The notes under the pieces: generated by a model
What the model saw: the letters and a program-made list of their open reading frames with translations, nothing else
What the model was told of the DNA's origin: nothing
Database searches by the model: none
Shown: one piece after another, positions 26,868 to 36,698 of the stretch
Position numbering within the stretch: the stretch's first letter is position 1
Layout: each line of letters opens with the position of its first letter
Made by a program: the position numbers and the translations under genes
Source of the DNA: Sphingobium sp. Leaf26
GTDB taxonomy: Bacteria > Pseudomonadota > Alphaproteobacteria > Sphingomonadales > Sphingomonadaceae
Direction of reading: 5' to 3'
DNA length: 64,000 nt
NCBI RefSeq assembly: GCF_001421665.1
Contig: NZ_LMKV01000005.1
Coordinates: forward strand, 1 to 64,000

Positions 26868-29800
26868 CTATTCCGCCGCCAGCAGCGCCTCGGCGCTTTG
26901 CAGGTTCACTGATACCAGCCGGCTGACGCCGCGCTCCACCATGGTCACGCCGAACAGCCGGTGCATGCGCGCCATGCTGACGGCATTATGGGTGACGATC
27001 AGGTAGCGGGTGTTGGTCTGCGCCACCATCGCGTCCAGCAAGTCGCAGAAACGCTCGACATTGGCGTCGTCCAGCGGCGCGTCGACCTCGTCCAGCACGC
27101 AGATCGGCGCGGGATTGGTCAGGAACAGACCAAAGATCAGCGCGACGGCGGTCAACGCCTGCTCGCCGCCCGACAACAGGGTCAGGGCCGCCAGCTTCTT
27201 GCCAGGCGGCTGCGCCATGATCTCCAGCCCCGCCTCCAGCGGATCGTCGCTGTCGATCAGTTCCAGATGCGCCTGACCGCCATTGAACAGCGTCGTGAAG
27301 AGCCGCCGGAAATGCCCGTCCACCGCCTCGAACGCAGCCAGCAGCCTTTGCCGCCCCTCGCGATTGAGGCTGCCGATCGACCCGCGCAACTGGTTGATCG
27401 CCTGGGTCAGTTCCGCGCTTTCACCCCGGCTGGTGGCCTGCGTCGCCTCCAGTTCCTCCAGTTCCTGCGCCGCGACCAGATTGACCGGGCCGATCCGCTC
27501 ACGCTCGGCATGGAAACGGTCATGATCGGCCAGTTCGGTCTGGGCCAGCCGCACATCGGCGCTGGCAAAGCCCAGTTTCTCCGGCAGCACCGGCGGCGGG
27601 CATTCGAACCGCTCGCCCGACAGGCGGTTGGTTTCGATCCGCCGCTCGTCTGCCGCCTCGGCGCGGGCCACGGCGGTCGCGCGGGCTTCGCGCGCGGCGG
27701 CCAGCGCCTCGCCGGCCTGCGCGGCGCGTCCTTCGGCGCTGCGCACAATCGCTTCCGCTTCCAGTTCGGCCCGACGCGCCTGATCCGCCGCGTCGGCAAG
27801 GGCTGTGCCCCTGTCGCCCAGGTCGGTGATGGCCTGCGCCAACGTCTCCGGCCGGGTGGCGATCTGGTCCCGTTCGCCGACAATCTCCTCGGCCCGCGCG
27901 ACCATCGCGGCGATGCGCTTGGCCGCCTCGCCAGCGCGGGCACGCCAGCCCTTCACCTCTGCGTCAGCCGCCGCCTGGCGCTCCCGGTCGCTCGACAGCG
28001 CACGATCGGCCAGCGCCTGTTCGGCTTGCAACTGGCTGACGGCCCCCCGCGCCTTCTCGCTCGCCTGCGACAGTGTCGCGACCAGATTGCGGGTTTCCGC
28101 GCCATCGGGCACGGTGGCACGGTTCGCCTCCGCCTTCTCATGCTCGCCCTGCGCGCCATCGCGATCGCGCCGCGCCTCGGCCAGCCGTTCCTCGATACCC
28201 TCGCGCCGCCCCGCCAGCCGTTCCAGCGCCGTCGTCGCCTCGTCGGCAGCGCGCAGCGCGCAGCGCAACCTCTGGTCCGCCTGCGACAGGGCGGTGCGCC
28301 CCGCCGCCAGCGCCTGCGCGGCGGCCTGTTCGCGCGCCTTCGCCTCATCCTGCGTAGTCGCAGCCTGCTCGACCTCGGCCTGCATGGCCGGACGGGCCGC
28401 GGCAATGGCGTCCAGCCGGTTGAGCCGGATCAGTCGCTCGGCCGCCGCAGCCCCGCCTTCTGCCGCGACATAGCCGTCCCAGCGGCGCAACTGCCCGTCC
28501 CGCGTGACCAGCCGTTGCCCGACGTCCAGCGCCTGCCCTTCGTCCCTGTCCACCACGGCGATCTGCGCCAGACGGCGAGCCAGTTCGGCCGGCGCGGTGA
28601 CATGCGCCGCCAGCGGCGTCGCGCCAACGGGCAAGGCCGGATCGCCGGGCAGCGGATCGGCCCCGGCCCAGCGCCGCTTGCCCTCCGGCCCGACCGGCGC
28701 CTCCAGATCGTCGCCCAATGCTGCCGCCAGCGCTCGCTCATAGCCCGGCGCCGCCTTCAGCCGGTCGAGCGCCCGCGCCTTGCCGGCGCTACCGCTGTCG
28801 ACCGCCCGCCGCAGCGCAGCGCCCTCGCTGTCCAATGCAGCCAGCCCTGCCCGCGCCGATGCCAGCGCAGCCTCCGCTCCGGCTCGCGCATCGGCCGCAG
28901 ACTGGCGATCTGCGTCGGCCGACTGGATGGCGTTTTCGGCAGCATCACGTTCGGCCTTCGCCTTGTCCTGATCGGCCAGCGCAGCCGCCCGCTGCGCCTC
29001 CAGCGGCACGGCATCAGGCAGCGCCTCGACCTCGGCGGACAGCCGCACCACTTCTCGCTCGGCCCGATCGAACCGTGCGCGCGCGGCCACCAGCGCCGCC
29101 TCCGCCACGCGCAATTCCGCCTGCTCGGCCGCCTGCTTTGCCATCGCCTTCGCCAGATCCAGTTCGGTGTCGCGCGCCGAATCCTCGGCAGCCGCGATCC
29201 GCGTGGCGAAAGCCGGGCGCAATGTCTCCGTCTCCGCCACCCGCCCCTTCAGCGTCGCAATCTCCGCTGTCAGCCGGGCGATCGCGTCCGCCGCATCATT
29301 GGCCAGCGTCCCTTCGCGCGCGCGATCCTCCTCCAGCCTGGACGCCTGCTGCGTCAGGTCGGCCAGACGACGGACGACCGACTCCCGCTCGGTGCGCAGC
29401 GCGGCCAGCCGGTGCCCCGCCTCATTGGCGGCATCCCGTGCGCGCTGCGCCTCGGCGCGCCGCTCGGCCAGTGTCGCGACGGCGGCCTGCGCATGGGCGG
29501 CGGCCGCCATCTGCCCCCCCTGCGCGGCCGACACGGCCGCGTCCGCCTGCTTCGCCTCGGCCCGCGCCGCCTCCGCACTGGCATTGGCCTCGCGCCAGCG
29601 GGCGAACAGCACGCGCCCTTCGGCAACCCTAATCTGGTCCGACAGGCGGATATAGCGTTCCGCCGCCTTCGCCTGTCGCCGCAGCGCGTTGGCGCGCGCA
29701 TCCATATCCAGCAATATCTCGTCCAGCCGCGCCAGATTGGCCTCGGCCGCGCGCAATTTCTGCTCGGCATCCTTGCGCCGGACATGGAGGCCGGCAATCC

Positions 29801-30311
29801 CCGCCGCTTCCTCCAGCATGGCGCGGCGCTCCTGCGGTCGCGCGGCGATGACGGCGGCGATGCGCCCCTGGCTGACCAGCGCCGGGCTATGCGGGCCAGT
29901 CGCCGCATCGGCGAAGACCAGCGACACGTCCTTGGCCCGGACATCCTTGCCATTGGCGCGGTAGGCGCTGCCCGCCCCGCGCTCGATCCGGCGCGTGACC
30001 TCCAGTTCGCCGTCCGCGCCGACATCGACGGCGGTAAACAGTTCGCCCTGTTCCTGGATGGTGAGCAGCGACACTTCGGCAAAGTCGCGCTGCGGCCGCG
30101 TGGCGGTGCCCGCGAAGATGACATCCTCCATGCCGCCGCCGCGCATGGATTTGGCGCTGGATTCGCCCATGACCCACCGGATCGCTTCCAGCAGGTTGGA
30201 CTTGCCGCAGCCATTGGGGCCGACGATGCCGGTCAGCCCCGGCTCGATCCGCAACTCCGTCGCATCGACGAAGCTCTTGAAGCCGGAAAGCTTGAGCCGC
30301 TTTATCTGCAT
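26868..30311 (-). CDS. smc: Chromosome segregation SMC ATPase
   Basis: A 1147-aa protein, full length. It has the N-terminal ATPase half with Walker A GPNGCGKSN (residues about 32-40), a very long Ala/Arg/Glu-rich coiled coil (about 170-490 and 640-1000) with a hinge near 500-620, and the C-terminal half with signature LLSGGEQALTAVAL and Walker B ICVLDEVDAPLDDAN. It loads on DNA with ScpAB, not seen here, to compact and resolve chromosomes. It lies at the 3' end of the run dciA-dsb-dsb-smc. Confidence 0.97.
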   Translation of the reverse strand: MQIKRLKLSGFKSFVDATELRIEPGLTGIVGPNGCGKSNLLEAIRWVMGESSAKSMRGGGMEDVIFAGTATRPQRDFAEVSLLTIQEQGELFTAVDVGADGELEVTRRIERGAGSAYRANGKDVRAKDVSLVFADAATGPHSPALVSQGRIAAVIAARPQERRAMLEEAAGIAGLHVRRKDAEQKLRAAEANLARLDEILLDMDARANALRRQAKAAERYIRLSDQIRVAEGRVLFARWREANASAEAARAEAKQADAAVSAAQGGQMAAAAHAQAAVATLAERRAEAQRARDAANEAGHRLAALRTERESVVRRLADLTQQASRLEEDRAREGTLANDAADAIARLTAEIATLKGRVAETETLRPAFATRIAAAEDSARDTELDLAKAMAKQAAEQAELRVAEAALVAARARFDRAEREVVRLSAEVEALPDAVPLEAQRAAALADQDKAKAERDAAENAIQSADADRQSAADARAGAEAALASARAGLAALDSEGAALRRAVDSGSAGKARALDRLKAAPGYERALAAALGDDLEAPVGPEGKRRWAGADPLPGDPALPVGATPLAAHVTAPAELARRLAQIAVVDRDEGQALDVGQRLVTRDGQLRRWDGYVAAEGGAAAAERLIRLNRLDAIAAARPAMQAEVEQAATTQDEAKAREQAAAQALAAGRTALSQADQRLRCALRAADEATTALERLAGRREGIEERLAEARRDRDGAQGEHEKAEANRATVPDGAETRNLVATLSQASEKARGAVSQLQAEQALADRALSSDRERQAAADAEVKGWRARAGEAAKRIAAMVARAEEIVGERDQIATRPETLAQAITDLGDRGTALADAADQARRAELEAEAIVRSAEGRAAQAGEALAAAREARATAVARAEAADERRIETNRLSGERFECPPPVLPEKLGFASADVRLAQTELADHDRFHAERERIGPVNLVAAQELEELEATQATSRGESAELTQAINQLRGSIGSLNREGRQRLLAAFEAVDGHFRRLFTTLFNGGQAHLELIDSDDPLEAGLEIMAQPPGKKLAALTLLSGGEQALTAVALIFGLFLTNPAPICVLDEVDAPLDDANVERFCDLLDAMVAQTNTRYLIVTHNAVSMARMHRLFGVTMVERGVSRLVSVNLQSAEALLAAE

Positions 30312-30385
30312 GACGAAAAGCCGGGGCAGCCTGCCACCCCGGTTCCGCTATGCGTATGCGCGCCTGTCAGCCCCCTCTGACGCAA

Positions 30386-31117
30386 TCAGAGTCCCGCTTC
30401 CTTGAGCTTGGGCGAAAGCGCGGACCAGCTGGCGACATTGTCCAGCAATACGCCGTTGATCAGGAAGCTGGGCGTGCCCTGAATCTGATATTCGGTGTTG
30501 GCCTTCTCGACATTCTTGGCCAGCTTCTCGGCAACGGCGGTGTCGGCCAGGCAGATTTTCGCCTGATCGGCGGAAATGCCGCGCTGCTGCGCATATTCGA
30601 CCAGACCCGCAATCTGCGCGATCGCGCCGGGGCGCTGCGCCGCGGGCAGCTTGTCGACGCCCTGGAAGGCGGCCTCATTGCCCTGCACCTTCTCGAACAT
30701 CGCCGACTGGTTGGCGAAGAACTGCTCCGACAGCGGGTAGAAGATGTCCTTGCCGCCACAACGGGCGAGCAGCGCGGTGGTCAGGTCGATCGGATCGCGC
30801 AGATAGGTGCGGAACTCGAAGCTCATCTTGCCGGTGTCGACGATCTTCTTGATCTCCTCCGACGCTTCGGCTGAGAAATCCTTGCAATGGCTGCATGTGT
30901 AGGAGCCATATTCGATCAGCTTCACCTTCGCCGACGGGTTGCCCATCACGAAATAGCCGTCCGGCGTTTCCGCAATCGTCTCCGACCAGCTAGTCCCGGC
31001 GGGCGCTGCGACGGCGGCGACCGGATCGCCGCTGGGCTTGGCGGCTTCCTCATTCTTGCCACAGGCGGCAAGGGTGAGGCTAAGGGCGACAAGGGCTATA
31101 CCGGAAAAGGCTTTCAC
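30386..31117 (-). CDS. DsbA-like thioredoxin-fold lipoprotein
   Basis: A 243-aa protein. The signal peptide ends in the lipobox LAAC (MKAFSGIALVALSLTLAAC), so the mature protein is membrane-anchored. A DsbA-like domain follows: GNPSAKVKLIEYGSYTCSHC with active site CSHC instead of DsbA's CPHC, then the helical insert, and the cis-Pro loop GTPSFLINGVLLD. It probably oxidises or reshuffles periplasmic disulfides. GTG 31117 is preferred because GGAG lies 11 nt upstream and the signal peptide is cleaner than from TTG 31126. It starts 44 bp after the next upstream paralogue. Confidence 0.87.
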   Translation of the reverse strand: MKAFSGIALVALSLTLAACGKNEEAAKPSGDPVAAVAAPAGTSWSETIAETPDGYFVMGNPSAKVKLIEYGSYTCSHCKDFSAEASEEIKKIVDTGKMSFEFRTYLRDPIDLTTALLARCGGKDIFYPLSEQFFANQSAMFEKVQGNEAAFQGVDKLPAAQRPGAIAQIAGLVEYAQQRGISADQAKICLADTAVAEKLAKNVEKANTEYQIQGTPSFLINGVLLDNVASWSALSPKLKEAGL

Positions 31118-31161
31118 GACGGGCAAGGCTCCGAATTCAGACAGGATGGAAGCGGTTTAGA

Positions 31162-31830
31162 TCAGCGCGCGGCGGGGGGCAATGCGGCCTGAAGGATCGC
31201 CCAGGTCGATCCCTCCACCTTCGTGCCGTTGACGACGAAACCGGGCGTGCCACCGATCTTCGCCTTGTTCCACGCATCGTCGGTCATGGCCAATATCTGC
31301 TTCATCGACGCCGGATTGGCGACACAGGCGTCCAGTTGCGCATTGGTGAAGCCCCGCTTGTTCATCAGCGCATAAAGGCCGGTCTTCTGCCCGATGTCCC
31401 GCATGGCGGCGGTCTGGTCGGCCGGCTTGTCGGTGCCGCCATCATAGGCCTCGATCTGCGGCATCCATGCACTCTGGTTGGCGAACAGCGCCTCATGATT
31501 GCCCATGAAGCGGGCCGGGCCGCCACAACGGGCCAGCAGTGCGGCGGTCAGGTCATATTTGTCGCGCACCGCATTGCGTATCTCGACGCTGACCTTGCCG
31601 CCCTTCACATAGCCGGTCTTGAGCGGCGCGCTCGCCTCGCCCACGAAATGGGCGCAATGCGAACAGGTATAGCTCACATATTCGACCAGCTTGGTCGGAG
31701 CGGCAGGATTGCCCATCAGATGGCCGCCGATCGGCGACAGCACGACCCGGCTCACCCAATTGGCGGCAGGTGCGGCGACCAAGGCGGCGGGAACGGCAAG
31801 CAGGGCAAGCGGCAGGAGCAGTTTCTTCAT
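31162..31830 (-). CDS. DsbA-like thioredoxin-fold exported protein
   Basis: A 222-aa paralogue of the gene downstream. The signal peptide MKKLLLPLALLAVPAALVAA lacks a lipobox, so it should be soluble in the periplasm. It has the same domain order: GNPAAPTKLVEYVSYTCSHC with active site CSHC, then GTPGFVVNGTKVEG as the cis-Pro loop. The tandem pair, one anchored and one free, is likely a duplication with division of labour (inference). ATG 31830 fits the signal peptide. Confidence 0.87.
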   Translation of the reverse strand: MKKLLLPLALLAVPAALVAAPAANWVSRVVLSPIGGHLMGNPAAPTKLVEYVSYTCSHCAHFVGEASAPLKTGYVKGGKVSVEIRNAVRDKYDLTAALLARCGGPARFMGNHEALFANQSAWMPQIEAYDGGTDKPADQTAAMRDIGQKTGLYALMNKRGFTNAQLDACVANPASMKQILAMTDDAWNKAKIGGTPGFVVNGTKVEGSTWAILQAALPPAAR

Positions 31831-31923
31831 GAGGCGCGTCCGTAGCGAGACTCCGCTGAACCGGAGCCGAATAGGGGTCATGTGCGGCGATTGGACGGAT
31901 GTGCCATCCGATCCGCCAGCGCT

Positions 31924-32466
31924 CTAGTTAATTTTCGGCAATCCGTTGCTGTTGGCAAGACCCTGCGCCAGCGATTCGAGCACCGCCCGCAATTCCGGGT
32001 CGCCAATGTCGCGCAGCGAATCGCCCAGCTCGACCGGAATGGGTTTGAGGTTCCGGGGCGGCGGGCGGCGCTCGGCCCGCATCGGCGTGACCTCACCCTG
32101 CCGCATCGCCACCTTGGCGACGGCGGCATAGCCAAAGAAGCGGTTCACCCGCTCGACGATGTCGGGCAGCATATGCTGGATCATCGGCGCGTGGCCGCTC
32201 ATCACCGTCAGTTGCAACGTGCCGCCCGCCTTCTGCCCCACCGGGAAGCGGATCGATTCGGGCATGGAAATCTCGGCATAATGGCTGCCGACAATCTCTG
32301 CCCAGCGCGTGACGATGCTGGACTGGACGAAACCGAACTTGCGGAAAGCGGCGCGGCCGATATCCGGCATCAGGTCGGCGATCGCGCGCGGCGCGCCAGT
32401 ACGCGGACGTTCCGCCGGCGCCTTGGCACGACTCTTATATTTAGGGGGGGCCGGGCGTTCCGTCAT
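31924..32466 (-). CDS. dciA: DUF721 family protein (DciA-type helicase loader)
   Basis: A 180-aa protein with a DUF721 core: FRKFGFVQSSIVTRWAEIVGSHYAEISMPESIRFP and LQLTVMSGHAPMIQHMLPDIVERVNRFFGY. DciA proteins help place the replicative helicase DnaB on DNA in bacteria that lack DnaC. The N-terminus is basic, with a Pro-rich C-terminal half. It is divergent from mutY across only 26 bp. The gene symbol is assigned by family, not by closest homologue. Confidence 0.8.
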   Translation of the reverse strand: MTERPAPPKYKSRAKAPAERPRTGAPRAIADLMPDIGRAAFRKFGFVQSSIVTRWAEIVGSHYAEISMPESIRFPVGQKAGGTLQLTVMSGHAPMIQHMLPDIVERVNRFFGYAAVAKVAMRQGEVTPMRAERRPPPRNLKPIPVELGDSLRDIGDPELRAVLESLAQGLANSNGLPKIN

Positions 32467-32492
32467 GGCGCACTTAATGGCATAGGGCCGGC

Positions 32493-33560
32493 ATGCGCGT
32501 CGAGGGTAGAGACAGAAAAATCGCGGGCGACCTGCTCGCCCATTATGATGTGCATGCCCGGCGCCTGCCCTGGCGCGCGCCGCCCGGCAGCAACGCCGCC
32601 GATCCCTATCGCGTCTGGCTGTCGGAAGTCATGCTGCAACAGACGACGGTGGCCGCCGTCGGCCCCTATTTCGCGAAATTCACTGACCGCTGGCCCACGG
32701 TGCAGGATCTGGCCGCCGCGCAGGACGCCGACCTGATGGCCGCCTGGGCCGGCCTTGGCTATTATGCCCGCGCCCGCAACCTGCTCGCCTGCGCGCGGGC
32801 GGTGGCGCACGATCATGGCGGGCTCTTCCCCGATACGGAGGAGGGACTGCGCGCGCTGCCCGGCGTGGGCGCCTATACGGCTGCCGCCGTCGCCGCCATC
32901 GCCTTTGGCCGGCGCGCGGTGGTGGTGGACGCCAATGTCGAGCGGGTGGTCGCCCGTCTCTTCGCCATCGCCACGCCCCTGCCCGCCGCCCGGCCGGCGA
33001 TTCGCGAAGCCTGCGATCATATCACCCCGGATGCCCGTGCCGGCGACTTTGCGCAGGCGATGATGGATCTGGGCGCGACCATCTGCACCGCCCGCAATCC
33101 CGCCTGCGGCCTCTGCCCGATCCGCGACGATTGCGACGCGGTGCTGACCGCCGATCCCGCCGCTTATCCCGTCAAGCCGCCCAGGAAGGCGCGCCCGCAT
33201 CGCACCGGCCATGGCTGGTGGATCGAGAGGGACGGCCATGTCTGGCTGATCCGTCGCCCGGACAAGGGGTTGCTGGGCGGCATGCGCGCGCTGCCCAGTT
33301 CCGACTGGAGCGACGCGCCGGAGTTCACCCCGCCGCTCCCGGCGCACTGGACCAGCATTGATGCGCCGGTAGCGCATGTCTTCACCCATTTCTCACTGGC
33401 GCTGTGCGTCCACCATACCCATGTGGGGGCGGATGTGACGCCGCCGGGAGCGGGCGAATGGTGGCCGGTCGACCGGATCGGGGAGGCAGGATTGCCGACA
33501 TTGTTCGCCCGCGCGGCCGAAGCGGTGAGGAAGGAAAGGCAGACGCATGCACGGAACTGA
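32493..33560 (+). CDS. mutY: A/G-specific adenine glycosylase
   Basis: A 355-aa base-excision repair enzyme removing adenine mispaired with 8-oxoguanine. The catalytic Glu lies in WLSEVMLQQTTV, the helix-hairpin-helix is LPGVGAYTAAAV with the catalytic Asp in VVDANVERV, and the 4Fe-4S ligands are CTARNPACGLCPIRDDC. The C-terminal Nudix-like 8-oxoG-recognition domain follows (GLLGGMRALPS, HVFTHFSLAL). It overlaps nudC by 14 bp. Confidence 0.96.
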   Translation: MRVEGRDRKIAGDLLAHYDVHARRLPWRAPPGSNAADPYRVWLSEVMLQQTTVAAVGPYFAKFTDRWPTVQDLAAAQDADLMAAWAGLGYYARARNLLACARAVAHDHGGLFPDTEEGLRALPGVGAYTAAAVAAIAFGRRAVVVDANVERVVARLFAIATPLPAARPAIREACDHITPDARAGDFAQAMMDLGATICTARNPACGLCPIRDDCDAVLTADPAAYPVKPPRKARPHRTGHGWWIERDGHVWLIRRPDKGLLGGMRALPSSDWSDAPEFTPPLPAHWTSIDAPVAHVFTHFSLALCVHHTHVGADVTPPGAGEWWPVDRIGEAGLPTLFARAAEAVRKERQTHARN

Positions 33561-34470
33561 CCCGACAGCAAAGACCATGCCGGGCTTTGTCGGCAGCCGG
33601 CTGGACCGCGTGGACCCTATCCGCACCAACCCCGCCCGGCTTGCCGAAACATTCGCCGATCCCGCCGCTCGCCTGCTGGTGCTGGACGGGCTGGACCCGG
33701 TGGAGGTGGATGGCCATCTGTTGCTGGAACCGCTCGCCTCCGATGCGCGAGTGGAGGATCATGTCCTGCTCGGCGTCGATCCCGCCGCCCGGCCGATCTT
33801 CACCCGGCTGGTCGCCGATCTTGGCCCGGCCCTCACCCCCACGCCGCGCAGCCGCGCCATCGTCGGCCTCGTCCCGGCCGATGAGGTCGCGCTCTACGGC
33901 GCGGCGCGCAGCCTCGTCCACTGGCATGCCCGGCATCGCCATTGCTCGGTCTGCGGCGCAACCACTCGCCCGGCGAAGGCCGGTTGGTCGCGCCAATGCG
34001 AAGCCGACGCCTGTGCCGCCGAACATTTCCCCCGCACCGATCCGGTCGTCATCATGCTGGCTGAACATCGCGGGCGCATCCTGCTCGGCCGCCAGCATGC
34101 CTGGCCGCCCGGTCGCTATTCGGCGCTGGCCGGCTTTGTCGAGCCGGGCGAAACCATCGAGGAAGCGGTCGCCCGCGAATTGTTCGAGGAATCGGGGATA
34201 CGCGTCCATGATGTCCGCTATGTGATGAGCCAGCCCTGGCCCTTCCCTTCCTCGCTGATGATCGCCTGCATCGGCCAGGCGCAGGATGATGCGCTGACTC
34301 TCGATGAAACCGAGATCGAGGACGCCTTCTGGTGCGATGCCGATCAGGTCCGCGCCGCGCTGGCGGGCGATCCCGACGCGCCCTTCATTGCCCCGCCGCA
34401 GATGGCCGTCGCCTGGCACCTGCTCGATCACTGGCTGGCCGCCGTTGCCCCTTTGTCGGCAAGCGCGTAA
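33547..34470 (+). CDS. nudC: NAD(+)/NADH diphosphatase
   Basis: A 307-aa protein. A zinc ribbon (CSVCGATTR ... QCEADAC) precedes the Nudix box GFVEPGETIEEAVARELFEESGI, and the NADH-pyrophosphatase signature SQPWPFPSSLM follows. It hydrolyses NAD(H) to NMN(H) and AMP, and relatives remove NAD caps from RNA. The second zinc pair is spaced slightly unusually (C-x4-C). It is co-translated with mutY. Confidence 0.93.
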   Translation: MHGTDPTAKTMPGFVGSRLDRVDPIRTNPARLAETFADPAARLLVLDGLDPVEVDGHLLLEPLASDARVEDHVLLGVDPAARPIFTRLVADLGPALTPTPRSRAIVGLVPADEVALYGAARSLVHWHARHRHCSVCGATTRPAKAGWSRQCEADACAAEHFPRTDPVVIMLAEHRGRILLGRQHAWPPGRYSALAGFVEPGETIEEAVARELFEESGIRVHDVRYVMSQPWPFPSSLMIACIGQAQDDALTLDETEIEDAFWCDADQVRAALAGDPDAPFIAPPQMAVAWHLLDHWLAAVAPLSASA

Positions 34471-34514
34471 GGCCGACCGCAACCATCCCTATATTCGAGG
34501 ACGATTTCCCCTCC

Positions 34515-35861
34515 ATGCTCAGCCTAGACGAAGCCCAGTCGCGCGCGCAGGATCTGGTCAGCGCCGCGCGCAAGGCCGGGGCGGACGCCGCCGACGCCAT
34601 CTATGCCTGCAACGCATCGACCAACGTGTCGGTGCGGCTCGGCGCGCTGGAGGATGTCGAACGGTCGGAGGGCGAGGAGATCGGCCTGCGCGTCTTCATC
34701 GGCCAGCGCTCCGCCAGCATTTCTGCCTCGGACATGAACCCCTCGACGCTCGCCACCCTGGTCGATCGCTGCATCGCCATGGCCCGCGAAGCGCCCGAAG
34801 ATCCCTATGCCGGCCTCGCGCCGGAAGACCGGTTGCTCAAGAAGCGCCTGCCCGCGCTCGACCTGACCGACGATGCCGAGCCTGAACCCGCCGCCCTGCG
34901 CGAACGCGCACTGATCGCGGAGGAAGCCGCGCGCAGCGTACCGGGCATCACCAACAGCGAAGGCGGCGGCGCATCCAATGGCCGCAGCCAGGTGGCGCTC
35001 GCCACCAGCCATGGCTTTGCCGGCGCCTATGCCGGGACCAGCCATGCGACCTGGGCCAGTGTGCTGGCCGGCGCCGGCGCCGACATGCAGCGCGACTATG
35101 CCAGCCACAGCGTCCGCCATCTGGAGGATCTGGACGATGCCGAAGCTGTCGGCATCCGCGCGGGCCAGCGGGCGGTCGCGCGGCTCAATCCGGTGAAAGT
35201 CGAAAGCGGTGTCATGCCGGTCATCTTCGATCCGCGCATTGGCTCCAGCCTGCTCGGCCATCTGATCGGCGGCATGGTCGGCCCGGCGATCGCGCGCCGG
35301 TCCAGCTTCCTGCTGGATTCGCTTGGGCAGGCGCTGTTCGATTCGGCCATCACCATCATCGACGATCCGCTCCTGCCGCGCGGCATGCGCTCGCGCCCGT
35401 TCGACGGCGAAGGGCTGCCGGTGGACCGGCGCGCGCTGATCGACCGGGGCGTGCTGACCGGCTGGCTGATGGACAGCGCCTCGGCCCGCCAGCTCGGCCT
35501 TGAACCCACCGGCCATGCCAGCCGGGGCGGCAGCGGCGCGCCCGGCGCCAGCATCACCAACGTCCATATGGAGGCCGGCACCATTTCGCCCGGCGACCTG
35601 ATGGCGGACGTGAAGCGGGGCCTTTATGTCACCGAACTGATCGGCATGGGCGTGAACGGCGTCACCGGCGATTACAGCCGAGGCGCGGCGGGCTTCCTGA
35701 TCGAAAATGGTGCGGTCGCCCATGCCGTGTCGGAAATCACCATCGCCAGCAATCTGAAGGACATGTTCCGCGCCCTGACGCCGGCCAGCGACCTCAGTTT
35801 CCGCTATGCCATGAACGTGCCGACGCTGCGCGTGGACGGGATGACCGTTGCCGGGGGCTGA
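34515..35861 (+). CDS. pmbA: TldE/PmbA family metalloprotease-partner protein
   Basis: A 448-aa protein of the TldD/PmbA family, identified by RSEGEEIGLRVFIGQRSASISASD, GVMPVIFDPRIGSSLLGHL and MGVNGVTGDYSRGAAGFLIENG. It lacks the HExxxH zinc motif of TldD, so it is the PmbA/TldE subunit, which pairs with TldD to degrade peptides and mature RiPP-type products; tldD is not in the window. ATG 34515 gives the usual N-terminus. It overlaps the next gene by 14 bp. Confidence 0.9.
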   Translation: MLSLDEAQSRAQDLVSAARKAGADAADAIYACNASTNVSVRLGALEDVERSEGEEIGLRVFIGQRSASISASDMNPSTLATLVDRCIAMAREAPEDPYAGLAPEDRLLKKRLPALDLTDDAEPEPAALRERALIAEEAARSVPGITNSEGGGASNGRSQVALATSHGFAGAYAGTSHATWASVLAGAGADMQRDYASHSVRHLEDLDDAEAVGIRAGQRAVARLNPVKVESGVMPVIFDPRIGSSLLGHLIGGMVGPAIARRSSFLLDSLGQALFDSAITIIDDPLLPRGMRSRPFDGEGLPVDRRALIDRGVLTGWLMDSASARQLGLEPTGHASRGGSGAPGASITNVHMEAGTISPGDLMADVKRGLYVTELIGMGVNGVTGDYSRGAAGFLIENGAVAHAVSEITIASNLKDMFRALTPASDLSFRYAMNVPTLRVDGMTVAGG

Positions 35862-36651
35862 CGCCTCCCTGCGCGCGATCGTGTCCGCCGTGGCGGATGC
35901 GGCCGATCATGCGCTGACCCTCTGGGCCAATGGCGAGACGCGCGTGCGCCAGTGGGAGAAGGTGCCCGGCCATCCGGTGTGCGAAGCCGACCTGTCGGTC
36001 GACGCCATGCTGCGCGAACGGCTGTCGGCGATCGACCCGCAGGCCGGCTGGCTGTCGGAGGAGACAGCCGACACCGTGCATCGCCTGGGCGTGCCGCGCG
36101 TCTGGGTGGTCGATCCGATCGACGGCACCCGCGACTATCTGCGCGGGCGGCGTGGCTGGGCCGTGTCGGTGGCGCTGGTCGATCAGGGCGCGGTGACGCT
36201 CGGCATATTGGCCGCGCCCGCCCGCAACGAACTCTGGGTGGCGCAACGGGGCAAGGGCGCGACCCGCAATGGCATGGCGCTTCGTGCCGGATCGCGACAG
36301 ACCCTGCCCGGCGCGCGCGTCCCCGCCGAACAGCTCCCGCGCATCGACCGCGATCTGGTGACGGTGGAAAAGCCCAACAGCATCGCGCTGCGCATGGCGA
36401 TGGTCGCCGCGGACGAGGCCGATCTGGTCGCCACCGTCCGCTGGGGCAATGAATGGGATGTCGCCGCCGCTGCGCTGATCGTGCAGGAAGCGGGCGGCAC
36501 CGTGACCGACGCGCTGGGCGATCCCCTGCTCTTCAACCGCCCCCAGCCGACCGCCTTCGGCCTGCTCTGCGCCGCGCCCGGCATCCACGCCGCTGCGGTG
36601 AAGCGCCTCACGCCGCGCGCACGCGAAATATTGGGCCAGCCACCGGCATAG
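35848..36651 (+). CDS. cysQ: Inositol-monophosphatase-family phosphatase, CysQ-like
   Basis: A 267-aa Mg2+-dependent phosphatase. Metal sites are the Glu in WLSEETAD, the DPIDGTRDYLRG motif, and WDVAAAALIVQEAGG. RDYLRG and overall length favour a 3'(2'),5'-bisphosphate nucleotidase (CysQ type) over true inositol monophosphatase, but this is not certain. The start is TTG 35848, with GGACGGG 7 nt upstream; GTG 35881 is an alternative. Last gene of the mutY-nudC-pmbA-cysQ run. Confidence 0.85.
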   Translation: MPGADASLRAIVSAVADAADHALTLWANGETRVRQWEKVPGHPVCEADLSVDAMLRERLSAIDPQAGWLSEETADTVHRLGVPRVWVVDPIDGTRDYLRGRRGWAVSVALVDQGAVTLGILAAPARNELWVAQRGKGATRNGMALRAGSRQTLPGARVPAEQLPRIDRDLVTVEKPNSIALRMAMVAADEADLVATVRWGNEWDVAAAALIVQEAGGTVTDALGDPLLFNRPQPTAFGLLCAAPGIHAAAVKRLTPRAREILGQPPA

Positions 36652-36698
36652 CGGATCAGCCGGCGCCCGGAGGCAATAGTCTATCAATTTTTGAAAAC

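Noticed and set aside
26961..30380. An 1139-codon open frame antisense to smc
   Set aside because: Same composition artefact; Arg/Gln-rich with no domain, while smc has all ATPase motifs.
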